The notes: generated by a model from the sequence alone, not told the origin. A stretch of 64,000 bases of DNA from CAYPPG01 sp964412555 (GCA_964412555.1 CAYPPG010000044.1:1-64000), one strand, 5' to 3'; positions 43,708 through 52,258 are shown, counted from the stretch's first letter. Numbers and translations are program-made.

Positions 43708-44921
43708 GGAATCCCTCCCAGCGACCCTTGCATCCACAGTTCACCGATCATGAAATGCTTGCGAAAATGATTGATTTCATCGATATCCGACGCTCGCTTC
43801 AACCGCGTAAATCCCTCTTCTTTATCACATAGAATAACTTCCTCAGGTTCAAGATAATCTAAAAAATCAGGATTGTGAGTTGTAATCAAGAATTGAGATT
43901 GTGTATTTTGCGATGCTGTTCTTAGTACATCGACTATATGTTCCGATAAAAGTGGATGAACTCCATTTTCAGGTTCTTCAATCGCGATCAAAAATGACCG
44001 GTCTGCCATCCATGTAGCGATCACGAGTAGAGCCAGCAAACGAATTGTTCCATCTGAAACGGAAGAAGGGGGGATGGCTCCTCGAATTTTTTCTTCTTCT
44101 ATCTGAAAAGCCCATTTCCGTTCTACATCCAATAATTTTGTTTTAAAATTTTTAAAGCCGGGAATGACATCTTTTAGGCCATTCACAATGGCTTTCATGT
44201 ACTTGCCATTATTATCCTTTTCAATTTTATGCAGTATCGCAGATAGGTTTTCCCCTTGTTTCCCCAAATCATTTTCCGGACTCTCTCGGTATGCTTCCCG
44301 TGCAATCGCAGGACTGATGTTAAAAAAACGCCATTTACGCATGTAATCCAACATTACAACACATGGAACGGCTAAAAATCCTCCTCCAGAGATTGTGAGT
44401 CTAGAACGTTCCCCCTCGGGAATTAGTATTTTTCTTTTTTTATAATTTTCTTCAAAAAGATCAGTATATTCTATTTCAGTGGTTGTTCTCAATAATTCAA
44501 AAATCCTTTTTTCATCTCGGTCTTGTTTCCCCGACATGGTGAGTTTTTCCGAACAAATCTGAGGATTCATTTCACTTCTAAGATCAAGGATCACTTCATA
44601 TTCAAATTGATTCGCTTTCAATTCTTCCTTCTGAGATGTTCTAATTTTAACTTGTTGATCAATCTTAATTCGAATACGAACTGGTTTTGGCTCTTTCCGC
44701 TGGCGCAGCAATTTGTTGCGAACTTCGCTATTCCCCCCCAACATGTTGACGGCATAGTCCACATTCTGGAGGGCGGCATTTTTCAAAAACTCAAGCGCAT
44801 AAAGCAAATTGGTTTTCCCCGACGCATTCGCGCCAATCAAAAAATTCAATGGCGCAAGACGAATCGTCTCTGTCGAGGGGCCAAAACTTTTAAATCCTTC
44901 AATTTCAATTTCACTGATCAT
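43704..44921 (-). CDS. AAA-family (OLD/RecF-like) ATPase paired with DUF4276
   Basis: A 405-residue protein. Walker A is GANASGKTN (30-38) after the SMC/RecF-type N terminus MISEIEIEGFKSFG. The ABC signature equivalent is SVSDGTIRLLALL, Walker B is FLIAIEEPENGVHP and the switch segment is LITTHNPDFLDYLEPEEVIL. This is the AAA_15/AAA_21 type found in OLD nucleases, Gabija-like and abortive-infection systems. No nuclease domain of its own; DUF4276 follows with a 4-base overlap. Function in defence or DNA maintenance is inferred from the architecture. Confidence 0.85.
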   Translation of the reverse strand: MISEIEIEGFKSFGPSTETIRLAPLNFLIGANASGKTNLLYALEFLKNAALQNVDYAVNMLGGNSEVRNKLLRQRKEPKPVRIRIKIDQQVKIRTSQKEELKANQFEYEVILDLRSEMNPQICSEKLTMSGKQDRDEKRIFELLRTTTEIEYTDLFEENYKKRKILIPEGERSRLTISGGGFLAVPCVVMLDYMRKWRFFNISPAIAREAYRESPENDLGKQGENLSAILHKIEKDNNGKYMKAIVNGLKDVIPGFKNFKTKLLDVERKWAFQIEEEKIRGAIPPSSVSDGTIRLLALLVIATWMADRSFLIAIEEPENGVHPLLSEHIVDVLRTASQNTQSQFLITTHNPDFLDYLEPEEVILCDKEEGFTRLKRASDIDEINHFRKHFMIGELWMQGSLGGIP

Positions 44922-45000
44922 TGCAATTCGTTGAATTATGAATGTTCGTTTATTATCGTGCCCAATCCAAATGTTACACCATATCTTTACAAACCACCAC

Positions 45001-46071
45001 TCACTTCTTCACCCGTGTCGGCACAAACGGCGGTTTCTGGACGGTTGCGGGCACCTTCTTACCTCGGATCTCCACAAACAGATTCTCCGTTTTTTGATGA
45101 CCGCTCGTAACCAAGCCCAACCCAATGCCTTTTTTCAAGACGGTTGAAAATCCTCCACTGGTCACACTTCCGACGTTCTCTTCTCCGTCATACAAAGCAT
45201 ATCCCTGCCGGGGGACACCGGAACCGTCCAGCACGAAGCCGGCGCGGCGTCGCGGGATTCCCTCTTCTTTTTGTTTCACCAGTGCCGATTTTCCGATAAA
45301 ATCCCTTTTGTCCAAATGAACCACCCAGGACAATCCCGCTTCCAGAGGAGAAATATCTTCTTCCAATTCATGCCCATACAGCGGATATCCCATTTCAAGG
45401 CGCAAGGAATCTCTGGCTCCGAGACCTGTAGGTTGCGCACCTTGTTCGCGCGCTTTTCGCCAAAAATCGACAATTGGACCGTTGGGAGCGATGATTTCAA
45501 AACCGTCTTCACCGGTATAACCCGTGCGGGACACTATGAAATTTTCATCGAGTTGTTTCGCATGATAATAGTCGATGGAATCCAACTCCATATTCAAAAT
45601 TTTCGAAGTAATGTCCAAGGCATTCGGGCCTTGAATAGCGATCATTCCGGTTTCAAATGTCCGATCCTGGAATGCGAGGGTAGGATCGAGATTCTTTTCG
45701 AACCAGCTGAGCAATTTCTCTCGATTGGATGCATTCACAACCACCAAGAATGAATCTTCAGACAGACGGGTTACCAAGACATCGTCTTTGCAACCTCCTT
45801 CCGGATTGCACACTACGGAATAGCGTACACGACCGGCAGACAGATTGGCAATTTTCGAAACGACCAATTTACTCACCATTTCCGCTGATTGCGAGCCACT
45901 GATAAAAAATCGACCCATATGACCCACATCGAAAATCCCGGCGGTTTCCCGGACGATAGCGTGTTCACCGGTAATGGAGCTGTATTGAAGCGGCATATCC
46001 CATCCGGCAAAATCCACAATCCGAGCCGACTCGTTTTGGTGCTCCTGAAATAAAGCGGTTTTATGATTCAT
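45001..46071 (-). CDS. gcvT: Aminomethyltransferase (glycine cleavage T protein)
   Basis: A 356-residue THF-dependent enzyme that releases ammonia from aminomethyl-GcvH and forms methylene-THF. FAGWDMPLQYSSITGEHAIV, DVGHMGRFFISG, SRTGYTGEDGFEIIAPNG and GLGARDSLRLEMGYPLYGHE are the conserved motifs. First gene of the gcv operon; 79 bases separate it from the ATPase gene. The lipoamide dehydrogenase partner (gcvL/lpd) is not in this window. Confidence 0.95.
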   Translation of the reverse strand: MNHKTALFQEHQNESARIVDFAGWDMPLQYSSITGEHAIVRETAGIFDVGHMGRFFISGSQSAEMVSKLVVSKIANLSAGRVRYSVVCNPEGGCKDDVLVTRLSEDSFLVVVNASNREKLLSWFEKNLDPTLAFQDRTFETGMIAIQGPNALDITSKILNMELDSIDYYHAKQLDENFIVSRTGYTGEDGFEIIAPNGPIVDFWRKAREQGAQPTGLGARDSLRLEMGYPLYGHELEEDISPLEAGLSWVVHLDKRDFIGKSALVKQKEEGIPRRRAGFVLDGSGVPRQGYALYDGEENVGSVTSGGFSTVLKKGIGLGLVTSGHQKTENLFVEIRGKKVPATVQKPPFVPTRVKK

Positions 46072-46098
46072 GAAATTTTCTTTCTGTTACTCTTTGCT

Positions 46099-46114
46099 AA
46101 AATAGTGCTATTTT
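46099..46114. promoter_or_regulatory. AT-rich palindrome upstream of gcvT (possible operator)
   Basis: AAAATAG-TG-CTATTTT, seven-base perfect arms with a two-base spacer, 28 bases upstream of the gcvT start. Could be a repressor site or a core-promoter palindrome; not matched to a known regulator. Confidence 0.3.
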
Positions 46115-46254
46115 ATTTTGAACCCTAAATAGTTTACCACGATCTTGGATAAGGTGAATGGGCATCTTTATTACATTTGCAAGAATTTCAAACTTGTATC
46201 ACCGACCCTCTGGCAGCAAGGATTGAAATACTGCTACAACATATTGATCATGTG

Positions 46255-46292
46255 CACGTTCTAAGATGCGGGCAGGGATGCCCGCGCTCCGG
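46255..46292. repeat. Palindromic repeat, family B
   Basis: Copy with core GATGCGGGCAGGGATGCCCG and right flank CGCTCCGGC. It lies ~140 bases before the Tat oxidoreductase start. Confidence 0.75.
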
Positions 46293-46433
46293 CTTTTCGG
46301 AACACCTCCGTATCAGTGGAATTCCTTTCTTTTTTCTCCCAATACCATTATGATCAATAAAATATCCTCTCACAATTCGTGGTACCTATGAGGTAAATGA
46401 TAAAAAAGTAGATTCATGATTAGGAGAGATCTT

Positions 46434-47663
46434 ATGAAAGATGAAAAACAAAACCAATCCATACGTAGACGACATTTTCTTCAAGCCACAACAGCAGGAG
46501 CCGGTCTTGTTCTCGCTCACCCGGAAACCGTCTTCGGTTCCTCTGCGAACTCTGCCCTTCAACTTGGACTGATCGGTTGCGGCGGGCGAGGAAACAACGA
46601 CGCAGGAGTCTTCATCCGCAATACGGATACTCGATGCGTTGCGCTTGCAGATTTATTCGAAGATCGATTGGAAAGCACCAAAGAATCATTGGACCGGCGG
46701 TTGGTTGAATTGGACAAACCCAAAATTGATCCATCCAGATTATACAAAGGACCGAATTCACACGAAAGATTATTGGCTTCCGATGTTGATATGGTCATCA
46801 TCACCAGCCCCCCCTATTTCCATCCGGAACATTTGGAAGCAGCGGTGAAGGCGGGGAAACACGTGTACATGGAAAAACCGGTTGCGACTCATGTGGCCGG
46901 CGCTCAAAAAGTGATCCGCATCGGTGAAAAAGCAAAAGGGAAACTCAGCATCGCCGTCGGTTTTCAAATTCGCTACAGCAACGAGTTCCAGGAAGTGATC
47001 AAGCGCGTTCATGATGGCGCGATCGGTGATATCGTATGCGGTATGGTGTACTATCACACCGGTCGGCTCGGCAACCGCACCATACCGGGCGCATCCGAAC
47101 AAGAAAACCGTATCCGCAATTGGGTGTTTGACAAGGTGCTCTCAGGAGATATTATCGTCGAACAAAATATCCACGTTATCGACGTCGCCAACTGGTATTT
47201 GCAAAACCATCCGGTAAAAGCCTACGGAACCGGCGGCCGTAAGGCGCGCACAGATGTGGGAGACTGCTGGGATCACTTTATCGTGACCTATTGGTATCCG
47301 AACGATGTAAAAATCGATTTCAGTTCCACTCAATTCCTAAAAGGATGGGGTGATTGCCGTGAGCGTATGTTCGGAACCAAGGGAACCACCGACACCCCCT
47401 ATACAGGCCATGCGCAAATCACCGGTGACAATCCCTGGAAATCGGAAACGACAAGCAATCTTTCGGGTACTGAATCCCGAAAAGTCAGCCATTTCGTCGA
47501 GAGCGTCAAAAGCGGCAACTATCTCAATGAAACCAAACAAGGTGCGGAAAGCACGATGACCTCCATCCTCGGTCGTATCGCCTCTTATGAAAACCGGCAA
47601 GTGACCTGGGAAGAAATGCTGAAAGATTATAGCGAACCGGTGGATGCCGGGCTGAAATGGTAA
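46434..47663 (+). CDS. Tat-exported Gfo/Idh/MocA-family oxidoreductase
   Basis: A 409-residue protein from ATG 46434 (AGGAGAGATCTT upstream). The N terminus contains SIRRRHFLQATTAGAGLVLA, a twin-arginine signal. The Rossmann part is LGLIGCGGRGNNDAGVFI, and the EKP motif is in HVYMEKPVATHVAGAQKV. EQNIHVIDVANWYLQNHPVK is the C-domain active-site helix with a conserved HxxD-like His. Sugar or inositol-type substrate, periplasmic. Followed by a rho-independent terminator. Confidence 0.9.
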   Translation: MKDEKQNQSIRRRHFLQATTAGAGLVLAHPETVFGSSANSALQLGLIGCGGRGNNDAGVFIRNTDTRCVALADLFEDRLESTKESLDRRLVELDKPKIDPSRLYKGPNSHERLLASDVDMVIITSPPYFHPEHLEAAVKAGKHVYMEKPVATHVAGAQKVIRIGEKAKGKLSIAVGFQIRYSNEFQEVIKRVHDGAIGDIVCGMVYYHTGRLGNRTIPGASEQENRIRNWVFDKVLSGDIIVEQNIHVIDVANWYLQNHPVKAYGTGGRKARTDVGDCWDHFIVTYWYPNDVKIDFSSTQFLKGWGDCRERMFGTKGTTDTPYTGHAQITGDNPWKSETTSNLSGTESRKVSHFVESVKSGNYLNETKQGAESTMTSILGRIASYENRQVTWEEMLKDYSEPVDAGLKW

Positions 47664-47682
47664 ATTCCTGATCACAAAAAGT

Positions 47683-47716
47683 AAAAAAGGGCGGGTCTTT
47701 CCCGCCTTTTTGCTTT
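47683..47716 (+). terminator. Rho-independent terminator
   Basis: Stem AAAAGGGCGGG / CCCGCCTTTTT with a TCTT loop and a T-rich tail, ~20 bases after the Tat oxidoreductase stop. Confidence 0.85.
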
Positions 47717-47948
47717 TGAAATGAAAGTGATTTAATGGTACAGTAGGAAATTGTCTGAATCTGGATTGGCCAGGATGAGAGGATTTCCAGGATGGGAATA
47801 TGAAAGTATTTCATGACGAACCGAGAAGACGTTCATTGGTCACTGAAAACTCGCCAAATTTCGCATATTGTTCAATAGAGCAAATCCTGTTCATCCTTTC
47901 ATCCCGGCCATCCTGATTCAGACAATATATAATAGGAAAGAAAAACCA

Positions 47949-49403
47949 ATGAAACATCAACAAATCAACCGGCGCAGCCTTCTCAAAAAGCTCGCTCTCG
48001 GCACAAGTTCGTTAGCCCTATCCTCGAACGTATTCGCATCCGAGAAAAAAAATAAGCGTCCTAATGTCCTCTTCATCGCCGTGGATGATCTGCGTCCGCA
48101 GCTCAACTGTTACGGCCAATCGCAAATCATCTCTCCCAACATCGACCGGCTTGCAAAAGAGGGGCTGATGTTCGACCGCTGCTTTTGCCAGGTTCCGGTT
48201 TGTGGAGCTTCCCGAGCCAGTTTACTCACCGGCATGCGTCCTACCCGCGACCGGTTCGTTTCTTACAAAACCAAGGTGGAAGAAGACCTGCCCGGCGCAT
48301 TGACATTGCCCATGCATTTTAAAAATCACGGTTACTATACGGTTTCCAACGGAAAGGTTTTTCATCACCGCACGGACATGCCCGGCAGCTGGAGTGAAGA
48401 AGCTTGGCAGGCTCCGAGAAAAGCCGGGGCGAGTTGGCGTAACTATCTTCTTGAGGAAAACAAAGAAATCGAAAACCAGCATTCAACCGGCGCAGGCCCG
48501 GCATACGAATCGGCGGATGTTCCGGATAGTGCATATTATGACGGCATGATGCTCGAAAAGAGTTTAAAAGACCTGCGGCGTTTCAAGGAAATGGATCAAC
48601 CGTTTTTCCTTGCCACCGGATTTTTGAAACCCCACCTTCCTTTCAATGCTCCTACAAAATATTGGGATCTTTACAATCGCGAAGAGATCGACATGGCGGA
48701 CAATCCGTTCCGTCCACAAAACGCCCCCGATGCAGCAATCCATAATTGGGGCGAATTACGCGCCTATGCCGGTATTCCGCCTGAAGGTCCGCTCTCGGAT
48801 GAACTCGCCCGAACACTGGTTCACGGCTACTACGCCTGCGTTTCCTATACCGATGCGCTAATCGGCCGTTTGCTCGATGAACTCGAAAACCTCGGTCTGC
48901 GGGAAAACACGATCGTGATTCTCTGGGGTGATCACGGATGGAATCTCAGAGAACATGGTCTGTGGTGCAAGCACTGCAACTTCGAAACCTCTCTCCATGC
49001 GCCTCTCATCATCAGCGCTCCCGGCTTCAAGGGGGGGAACAAAACAATGGCGCTCTCCGAATTCGTGGATATTTATCCTTCTCTCTGTGAATTGTGCGGT
49101 CTCCCTTTACCGGAACATCTTGAAGGCACTAGTTTTGTTCCACTCATGAAAAACCCGGAAAACCCCTGGAAAAAAGCGATTTTCAGCCGTTTTTACAATG
49201 GTGATTCCATCCGCACCGACCGATATTTGTACACCGAATGGACAAACGATAAAGGGAATATGTATGCGCGGATGTTATACGATCACAGGATCGATCCAAA
49301 GGAAAACATCAACATCGCCGAACGCCCGGAAAACAAAGATTTAGTAAACCGGCTGAGTAATATGTTGAAAGCAGGATGGAAACAAGCCTTGCCGGATACT
49401 TGA
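47949..49403 (+). CDS. Exported sulfatase, iduronate-2-sulfatase-like
   Basis: A 484-residue alkaline-phosphatase-fold sulfatase. ATG 47949 (MKHQQINRRSLLKKLALGTS) carries a Tat-like signal, with AGGAAAG upstream. NVLFIAVDDLRPQLNCYG supplies the metal ligands D46 and D47. The formylglycine motif is C85-G-A-S-R89 in QVPVCGASRASLLTG, a cysteine-type site needing FGE maturation. WGDHGWNLREHGLWCKHCNF holds the second metal-site Asp/His. The DDLRPQL pattern groups it with iduronate-2-sulfatase-like S1 enzymes. Acts on sulfated glycans in the periplasm or outside; substrate inferred. Confidence 0.9.
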   Translation: MKHQQINRRSLLKKLALGTSSLALSSNVFASEKKNKRPNVLFIAVDDLRPQLNCYGQSQIISPNIDRLAKEGLMFDRCFCQVPVCGASRASLLTGMRPTRDRFVSYKTKVEEDLPGALTLPMHFKNHGYYTVSNGKVFHHRTDMPGSWSEEAWQAPRKAGASWRNYLLEENKEIENQHSTGAGPAYESADVPDSAYYDGMMLEKSLKDLRRFKEMDQPFFLATGFLKPHLPFNAPTKYWDLYNREEIDMADNPFRPQNAPDAAIHNWGELRAYAGIPPEGPLSDELARTLVHGYYACVSYTDALIGRLLDELENLGLRENTIVILWGDHGWNLREHGLWCKHCNFETSLHAPLIISAPGFKGGNKTMALSEFVDIYPSLCELCGLPLPEHLEGTSFVPLMKNPENPWKKAIFSRFYNGDSIRTDRYLYTEWTNDKGNMYARMLYDHRIDPKENINIAERPENKDLVNRLSNMLKAGWKQALPDT

Positions 49404-49413
49404 AAATCACCGG

Positions 49414-49548
49414 TCAACATTGGATGAGCGTGTCTGCATAGGATTGAACGACTTGCAAGTAGTTATTTTTCTCCGCTGCAATTCCATTGAAGGCGTTCAT
49501 CAAAACAAAAACAATTAGAGATAATCTAAGCGTTCGAACAAAATTCAT
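49414..49548 (-). pseudogene. Truncated secreted protein remnant (44 residues)
   Basis: Reads MNFVRTLRLSLIVFVLMNAF then NGIAAEKNNYLQVVQSYADT and LIQC, then a stop. An AGGGGA site precedes ATG 49548. It has a signal peptide and the YLQVVQSYADT opening that in PVC-type genomes begins large secreted proteins (usually followed by a HGRD-like motif). A stop occurs where the catalytic part should start. Probably a broken gene end. Confidence 0.45.
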
Positions 49549-49578
49549 TTTATTCCCCTGAATATCACTACCCTGTTT

Positions 49579-49640
49579 TTGGGTAGAGCATGCGTCCTCG
49601 CTTGCAATACGATGGCAGGTGTGGACGCCCGCTTTACCCG
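49579..49640. repeat. Composite palindromic repeat, family C
   Basis: GGGTAGAG, then CATGCGTCCTCGCTTGC, a spacer, GGCAGGTGTGGACGCCCGC and TTTACCC. Same layout as 7721..7780, with diverged palindromes. Confidence 0.65.
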
Positions 49641-49660
49641 CGTTTTTTCACGATTCGTCA

Positions 49661-49731
49661 ATGCGCGCGTTGAAAGATGCGGGCAGGGATGCCCGCGCTC
49701 CGACGTGCCGGCAAGATGCCGGCGTTACATG
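49661..49731. repeat. Family B repeat fused to a half family A repeat
   Basis: Family B core GATGCGGGCAGGGATGCCCG (with CGCTCCGAC) runs directly into GTGCCGGCAAGATGCCGGCG TTAC of family A. Adjacent insertion of two repeat types suggests a preferred target, such as the neighbouring terminator region. Confidence 0.65.
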
Positions 49732-49762
49732 AAAAAGGCCGTATTTTTACGGCCTTTTTTTT
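49732..49762 (-). terminator. Rho-independent terminator of the pseudopilin gene
   Basis: AAAAAGGCCGTA / TACGGCCTTTTTT hairpin with T-tracts on both sides, 24 bases beyond the pseudopilin stop. Looks bidirectional. Confidence 0.85.
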
Positions 49763-49785
49763 ATGATCACAATTCACAAATCATC

Positions 49786-50361
49786 TTATGGGCCGAAGCG
49801 AATGATATCTCCGTTGCTGGTCAGTCCGTTGGAGGAATCATAAAGGAAAAACACATCCTGTGGTTGGGATTTCGCTCCAGCGTCCGCTTGCAAATCCGAA
49901 TCGGGACCAGCGGAAATAAGGGCGTACTCATATGTCATTTCTTTTCCATGCAGAAATTCATGGGGGGAATTACGGAATTTTTTGGCGAAATGGGGGCTTG
50001 GGCTTTCCGGCCAGCCATTTGATTCGTACACATAATTCATCGGGTCGCCATCCGGCATCAATGCCCAGTCCGGTGCAAAAGGATCAGGCCAGCGGCCTTG
50101 ACTCAAATACGAAACCGGTGTCGTCAAAGGATGGAAGCGATACGGCCAGGAAATATTACCTTGCCGGCTGATATAACGCCCGTTATCCAAGCGGTACATT
50201 TCCAAACCCGTAGCAATTGCCTTGAAATCCCCTTCCACCTTCGCCACTTTGGCTCGCATCTGCGCGTTCAAAAAGTTCGGAACCGCAATGGCAGCGAGAA
50301 TCCCAATAATCGCGACGACGATCAACAATTCAATAAGAGTAAAAGCCTTTCTTGTTTTCAT
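49786..50361 (-). CDS. Type II secretion-type pseudopilin (GspG/H-like)
   Basis: A 191-residue protein. The class III signal is MKTRKA followed by FTLIELLIVVAIIGILAAIA, then VPNFLNAQMRAKVAKVEGDF. Glu5 of the mature part is conserved. The residue before the predicted cleavage is Ala instead of the usual Gly. The C-terminal domain is typical of PVC/candidate-phylum DUF1559-like or GspG-like pseudopilins. No secretion machinery is adjacent. A second paralogue is at 59241..59837. Confidence 0.85.
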   Translation of the reverse strand: MKTRKAFTLIELLIVVAIIGILAAIAVPNFLNAQMRAKVAKVEGDFKAIATGLEMYRLDNGRYISRQGNISWPYRFHPLTTPVSYLSQGRWPDPFAPDWALMPDGDPMNYVYESNGWPESPSPHFAKKFRNSPHEFLHGKEMTYEYALISAGPDSDLQADAGAKSQPQDVFFLYDSSNGLTSNGDIIRFGP

Positions 50362-50429
50362 GATTCCCCTTCCTTACCAGTTTGTTTCAATACAGGTATC
50401 TATAAAATCGATTGTTCTAGTTGATCATT

Positions 50430-50722
50430 TTAGCACTTTTCCCTGTATTTTTCTATTGCAGAACGGATTCGTTTTCGTTGTTTTCTCTTGAGAAGGTAAA
50501 CAATCTCATAATTGTCCTCTTCAAAAAAAAAGTGATACGCATATCCTCTCCAACAGAGATTGCTCGTAAATCTTTTAATTTTCTATGAAGCGAATGATTT
50601 TTCATGTGGGGATTGTAAGGATTCTTTTCAAATAAATGGAGAACTTCAGCAACACGCTTTTTTTGATTTGGCGTGAGTTTTTCTAGCCCCTTCTTGAAAC
50701 TTTTCCGATGCACAAACCTCAT
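50430..50722 (-). pseudogene. YafQ/RelE-type toxin, frameshifted at a T9 run
   Basis: The first frame runs MRFVHRKSFKKGLEKLTPNQ, KNHSLHRKLKDLRAISVGED, MRITFF. At nine T on the coding strand (positions 50523..50531) the frame shifts. The expected C-terminal sequence EEDNYEIVYLLKRKQRKRIR is in another frame and ends at 50430. With ten or seven T the gene would encode a normal ~95-residue RelE-superfamily mRNA interferase. The antitoxin-like ORF upstream is intact. Confidence 0.75.
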
Positions 50723-50732
50723 TGGGAACCTT

Positions 50733-50885
50733 CTATTTCAAACCAAGAGATTTACACAATTCATCCGCCGAGTAATGTTCCTCTGTATCGACTCGCTGTC
50801 TGCACAGTTTGGCTTCCTGAATGATCCAATCCTCAGTTTCTGGGGAAAAATCAGCCGCTTTGAATAATTGATCATGGATATTCAT
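50733..50885 (-). CDS. Small antitoxin-like protein upstream of RelE-type toxin
   Basis: A 50-residue protein, MNIHDQLFKAADFSPETEDW, IIQEAKLCRQRVDTEEHYSA, DELCKSLGLK. ATG 50885 has AAAGG about ten bases upstream. It ends 10 bases before the toxin start. The helical, Glu-rich character and position fit a RelE/YafQ-type antitoxin; no known family is recognised with confidence. Confidence 0.6.
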   Translation of the reverse strand: MNIHDQLFKAADFSPETEDWIIQEAKLCRQRVDTEEHYSADELCKSLGLK

Positions 50886-50914
50886 CAAATTTCTGCCTTT
50901 TTCTTATCTCGAAT

Positions 50915-52258
50915 TCACACGTTAGTATTTTTTGTCACCAAGCGATTTTTTCGATGGAGAAGTTCCTCATAAAGAGTTTCGTTTAATCTCCTTCTTTCCC
51001 GTTCATTGTATTGGTTGTTTTGACAAATAAGGATGGCTTTCTCGGTCATCGACAAGGCATTCTCATACTGCTTCATCGTATGTTCATAAAATTTTGCCAG
51101 TTCCACACACGCAAAAATATTCTCCTCCCGCTCCAGCATCCGGTTCCAAACGCCAACCGCATCCTGCATCCGTCCCATCCGTTTGTACGAAAGGGATAGA
51201 TACTTGCAAACAGAAATCCAGTCCTCTTGCGCAAAGGAATCCGCCGCGACAGCCCGCTCCAGACACACAAACGATTGCTCCCACATCCCGCAAACAGCCA
51301 GGCTCCGCCCCAGGCCGAACCATTCCCATCCGTTCGTGCATTCCGTTTCCGGCTCACGCAACAACCGGCACGCTTTCGCTAATAACACCGCCAGCGAAAT
51401 GATATCCTCGGCATTGTGAAACAGCACCGGCCGCATCCGCTCGATGCGAAGCCCCCGCAAAAAATCGAAATACACATACGGGATCAATTCACCCGGAATA
51501 TCCTCCCCTCGGCCCCGATTCAAAATCTGCGATTCCACCGTCGAAAGAGAACAATCGGGCAATACCTGCTTCCAAAAACGGCGGGCAGTATAAAGCAAAT
51601 CCAAATGAGGCAATTCCATCAATGGATACCGGATTCGGTTTAATAAAAAACGGGATTGCAATAGCGGCAGGTCGAAGCGTTTCCCATTATAGGAAGATAC
51701 TGCGGGATATTTCCGCAGCATGTCAAGCACTTCCTGCAAAACCGCCGTTTCCTCATCATAATCCCGCATCAAATATTGACACACTCGGAACCCTGAATCA
51801 GCGAAAAAACCGACTCCGATCAAAAAGGGCACCGTGCCCGTTCCTCCGGCCAGACCGGTGGTTTCCGTATCGAGAAAAAGCATATCGCGGGCAGTGTATG
51901 TAATCAGCGACTCATCGTGAGCCAATGTGGAAAGTTCAAAACCGCATATCGCATCCGGTTCGACAACGATTTCATCCAAAGGACAAAAAATTTCCCGATA
52001 ACCGAATACTCCGGCGGAATTCTTTCTCTCAACCACACCGATCGTTGCCAAGAACCTTTTTTTCGCGTCATCCCGCTCTTGTATCTTTTCAAGAACTTGC
52101 GTCCCCCGCATGACACCGGGGATATTCAGCAACTGCGAAGGAAGAGAATTGGAAGAACGATTCGTCGTCGTTTCAGGAGGGGTTTGTTTCGAAGCCGGGG
52201 ATTGTGGACCCGACGTGTTTTTCTGAAACCGTTTCAATTTTTCATACAGATCGCTCAT
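50915..52258 (-). CDS. RNase H-like exonuclease domain protein (YprB type) with TPR-like C terminus
   Basis: A 447-residue protein starting MSDLYEKLKRFQKNTSGPQS at 52258; an earlier start at 52360 lies upstream of repeat DNA and is less likely. The DnaQ/YprB-like 3'-5' exonuclease core has LFLDTETTGLAGGTGTVPFL (DxE), SSYNGKRFDLPLL and LFHNAEDIISLAVLL (DEDDh His and Asp). Residues ~330-440 form a helical, TPR-like tail. YprB proteins are uncharacterised RNase H-fold members. Upstream of recA in the same direction. Confidence 0.8.
   Translation of the reverse strand: MSDLYEKLKRFQKNTSGPQSPASKQTPPETTTNRSSNSLPSQLLNIPGVMRGTQVLEKIQERDDAKKRFLATIGVVERKNSAGVFGYREIFCPLDEIVVEPDAICGFELSTLAHDESLITYTARDMLFLDTETTGLAGGTGTVPFLIGVGFFADSGFRVCQYLMRDYDEETAVLQEVLDMLRKYPAVSSYNGKRFDLPLLQSRFLLNRIRYPLMELPHLDLLYTARRFWKQVLPDCSLSTVESQILNRGRGEDIPGELIPYVYFDFLRGLRIERMRPVLFHNAEDIISLAVLLAKACRLLREPETECTNGWEWFGLGRSLAVCGMWEQSFVCLERAVAADSFAQEDWISVCKYLSLSYKRMGRMQDAVGVWNRMLEREENIFACVELAKFYEHTMKQYENALSMTEKAILICQNNQYNERERRRLNETLYEELLHRKNRLVTKNTNV

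Larger units (their letters stand above)
46072..46433. other. Divergent region between gcvT and the Tat oxidoreductase gene
   Basis: Contains an AT palindrome (46099..46114) close to gcvT and a family B repeat (46255..46292). I looked for a glycine riboswitch ahead of gcvT on the minus strand and saw none of its conserved cores. Confidence 0.5.

Noticed and set aside
46072..46434. Possible glycine riboswitch ahead of gcvT
   Set aside because: I looked on the minus strand for tandem glycine-aptamer cores and saw none; only an AT palindrome and a repeat element are present.
47868..47949. Upstream start for the sulfatase (MFNRANPVHPF)
   Set aside because: It adds 27 residues before the Tat-like signal; ATG 47949 has a ribosome site and places the signal at the N terminus.
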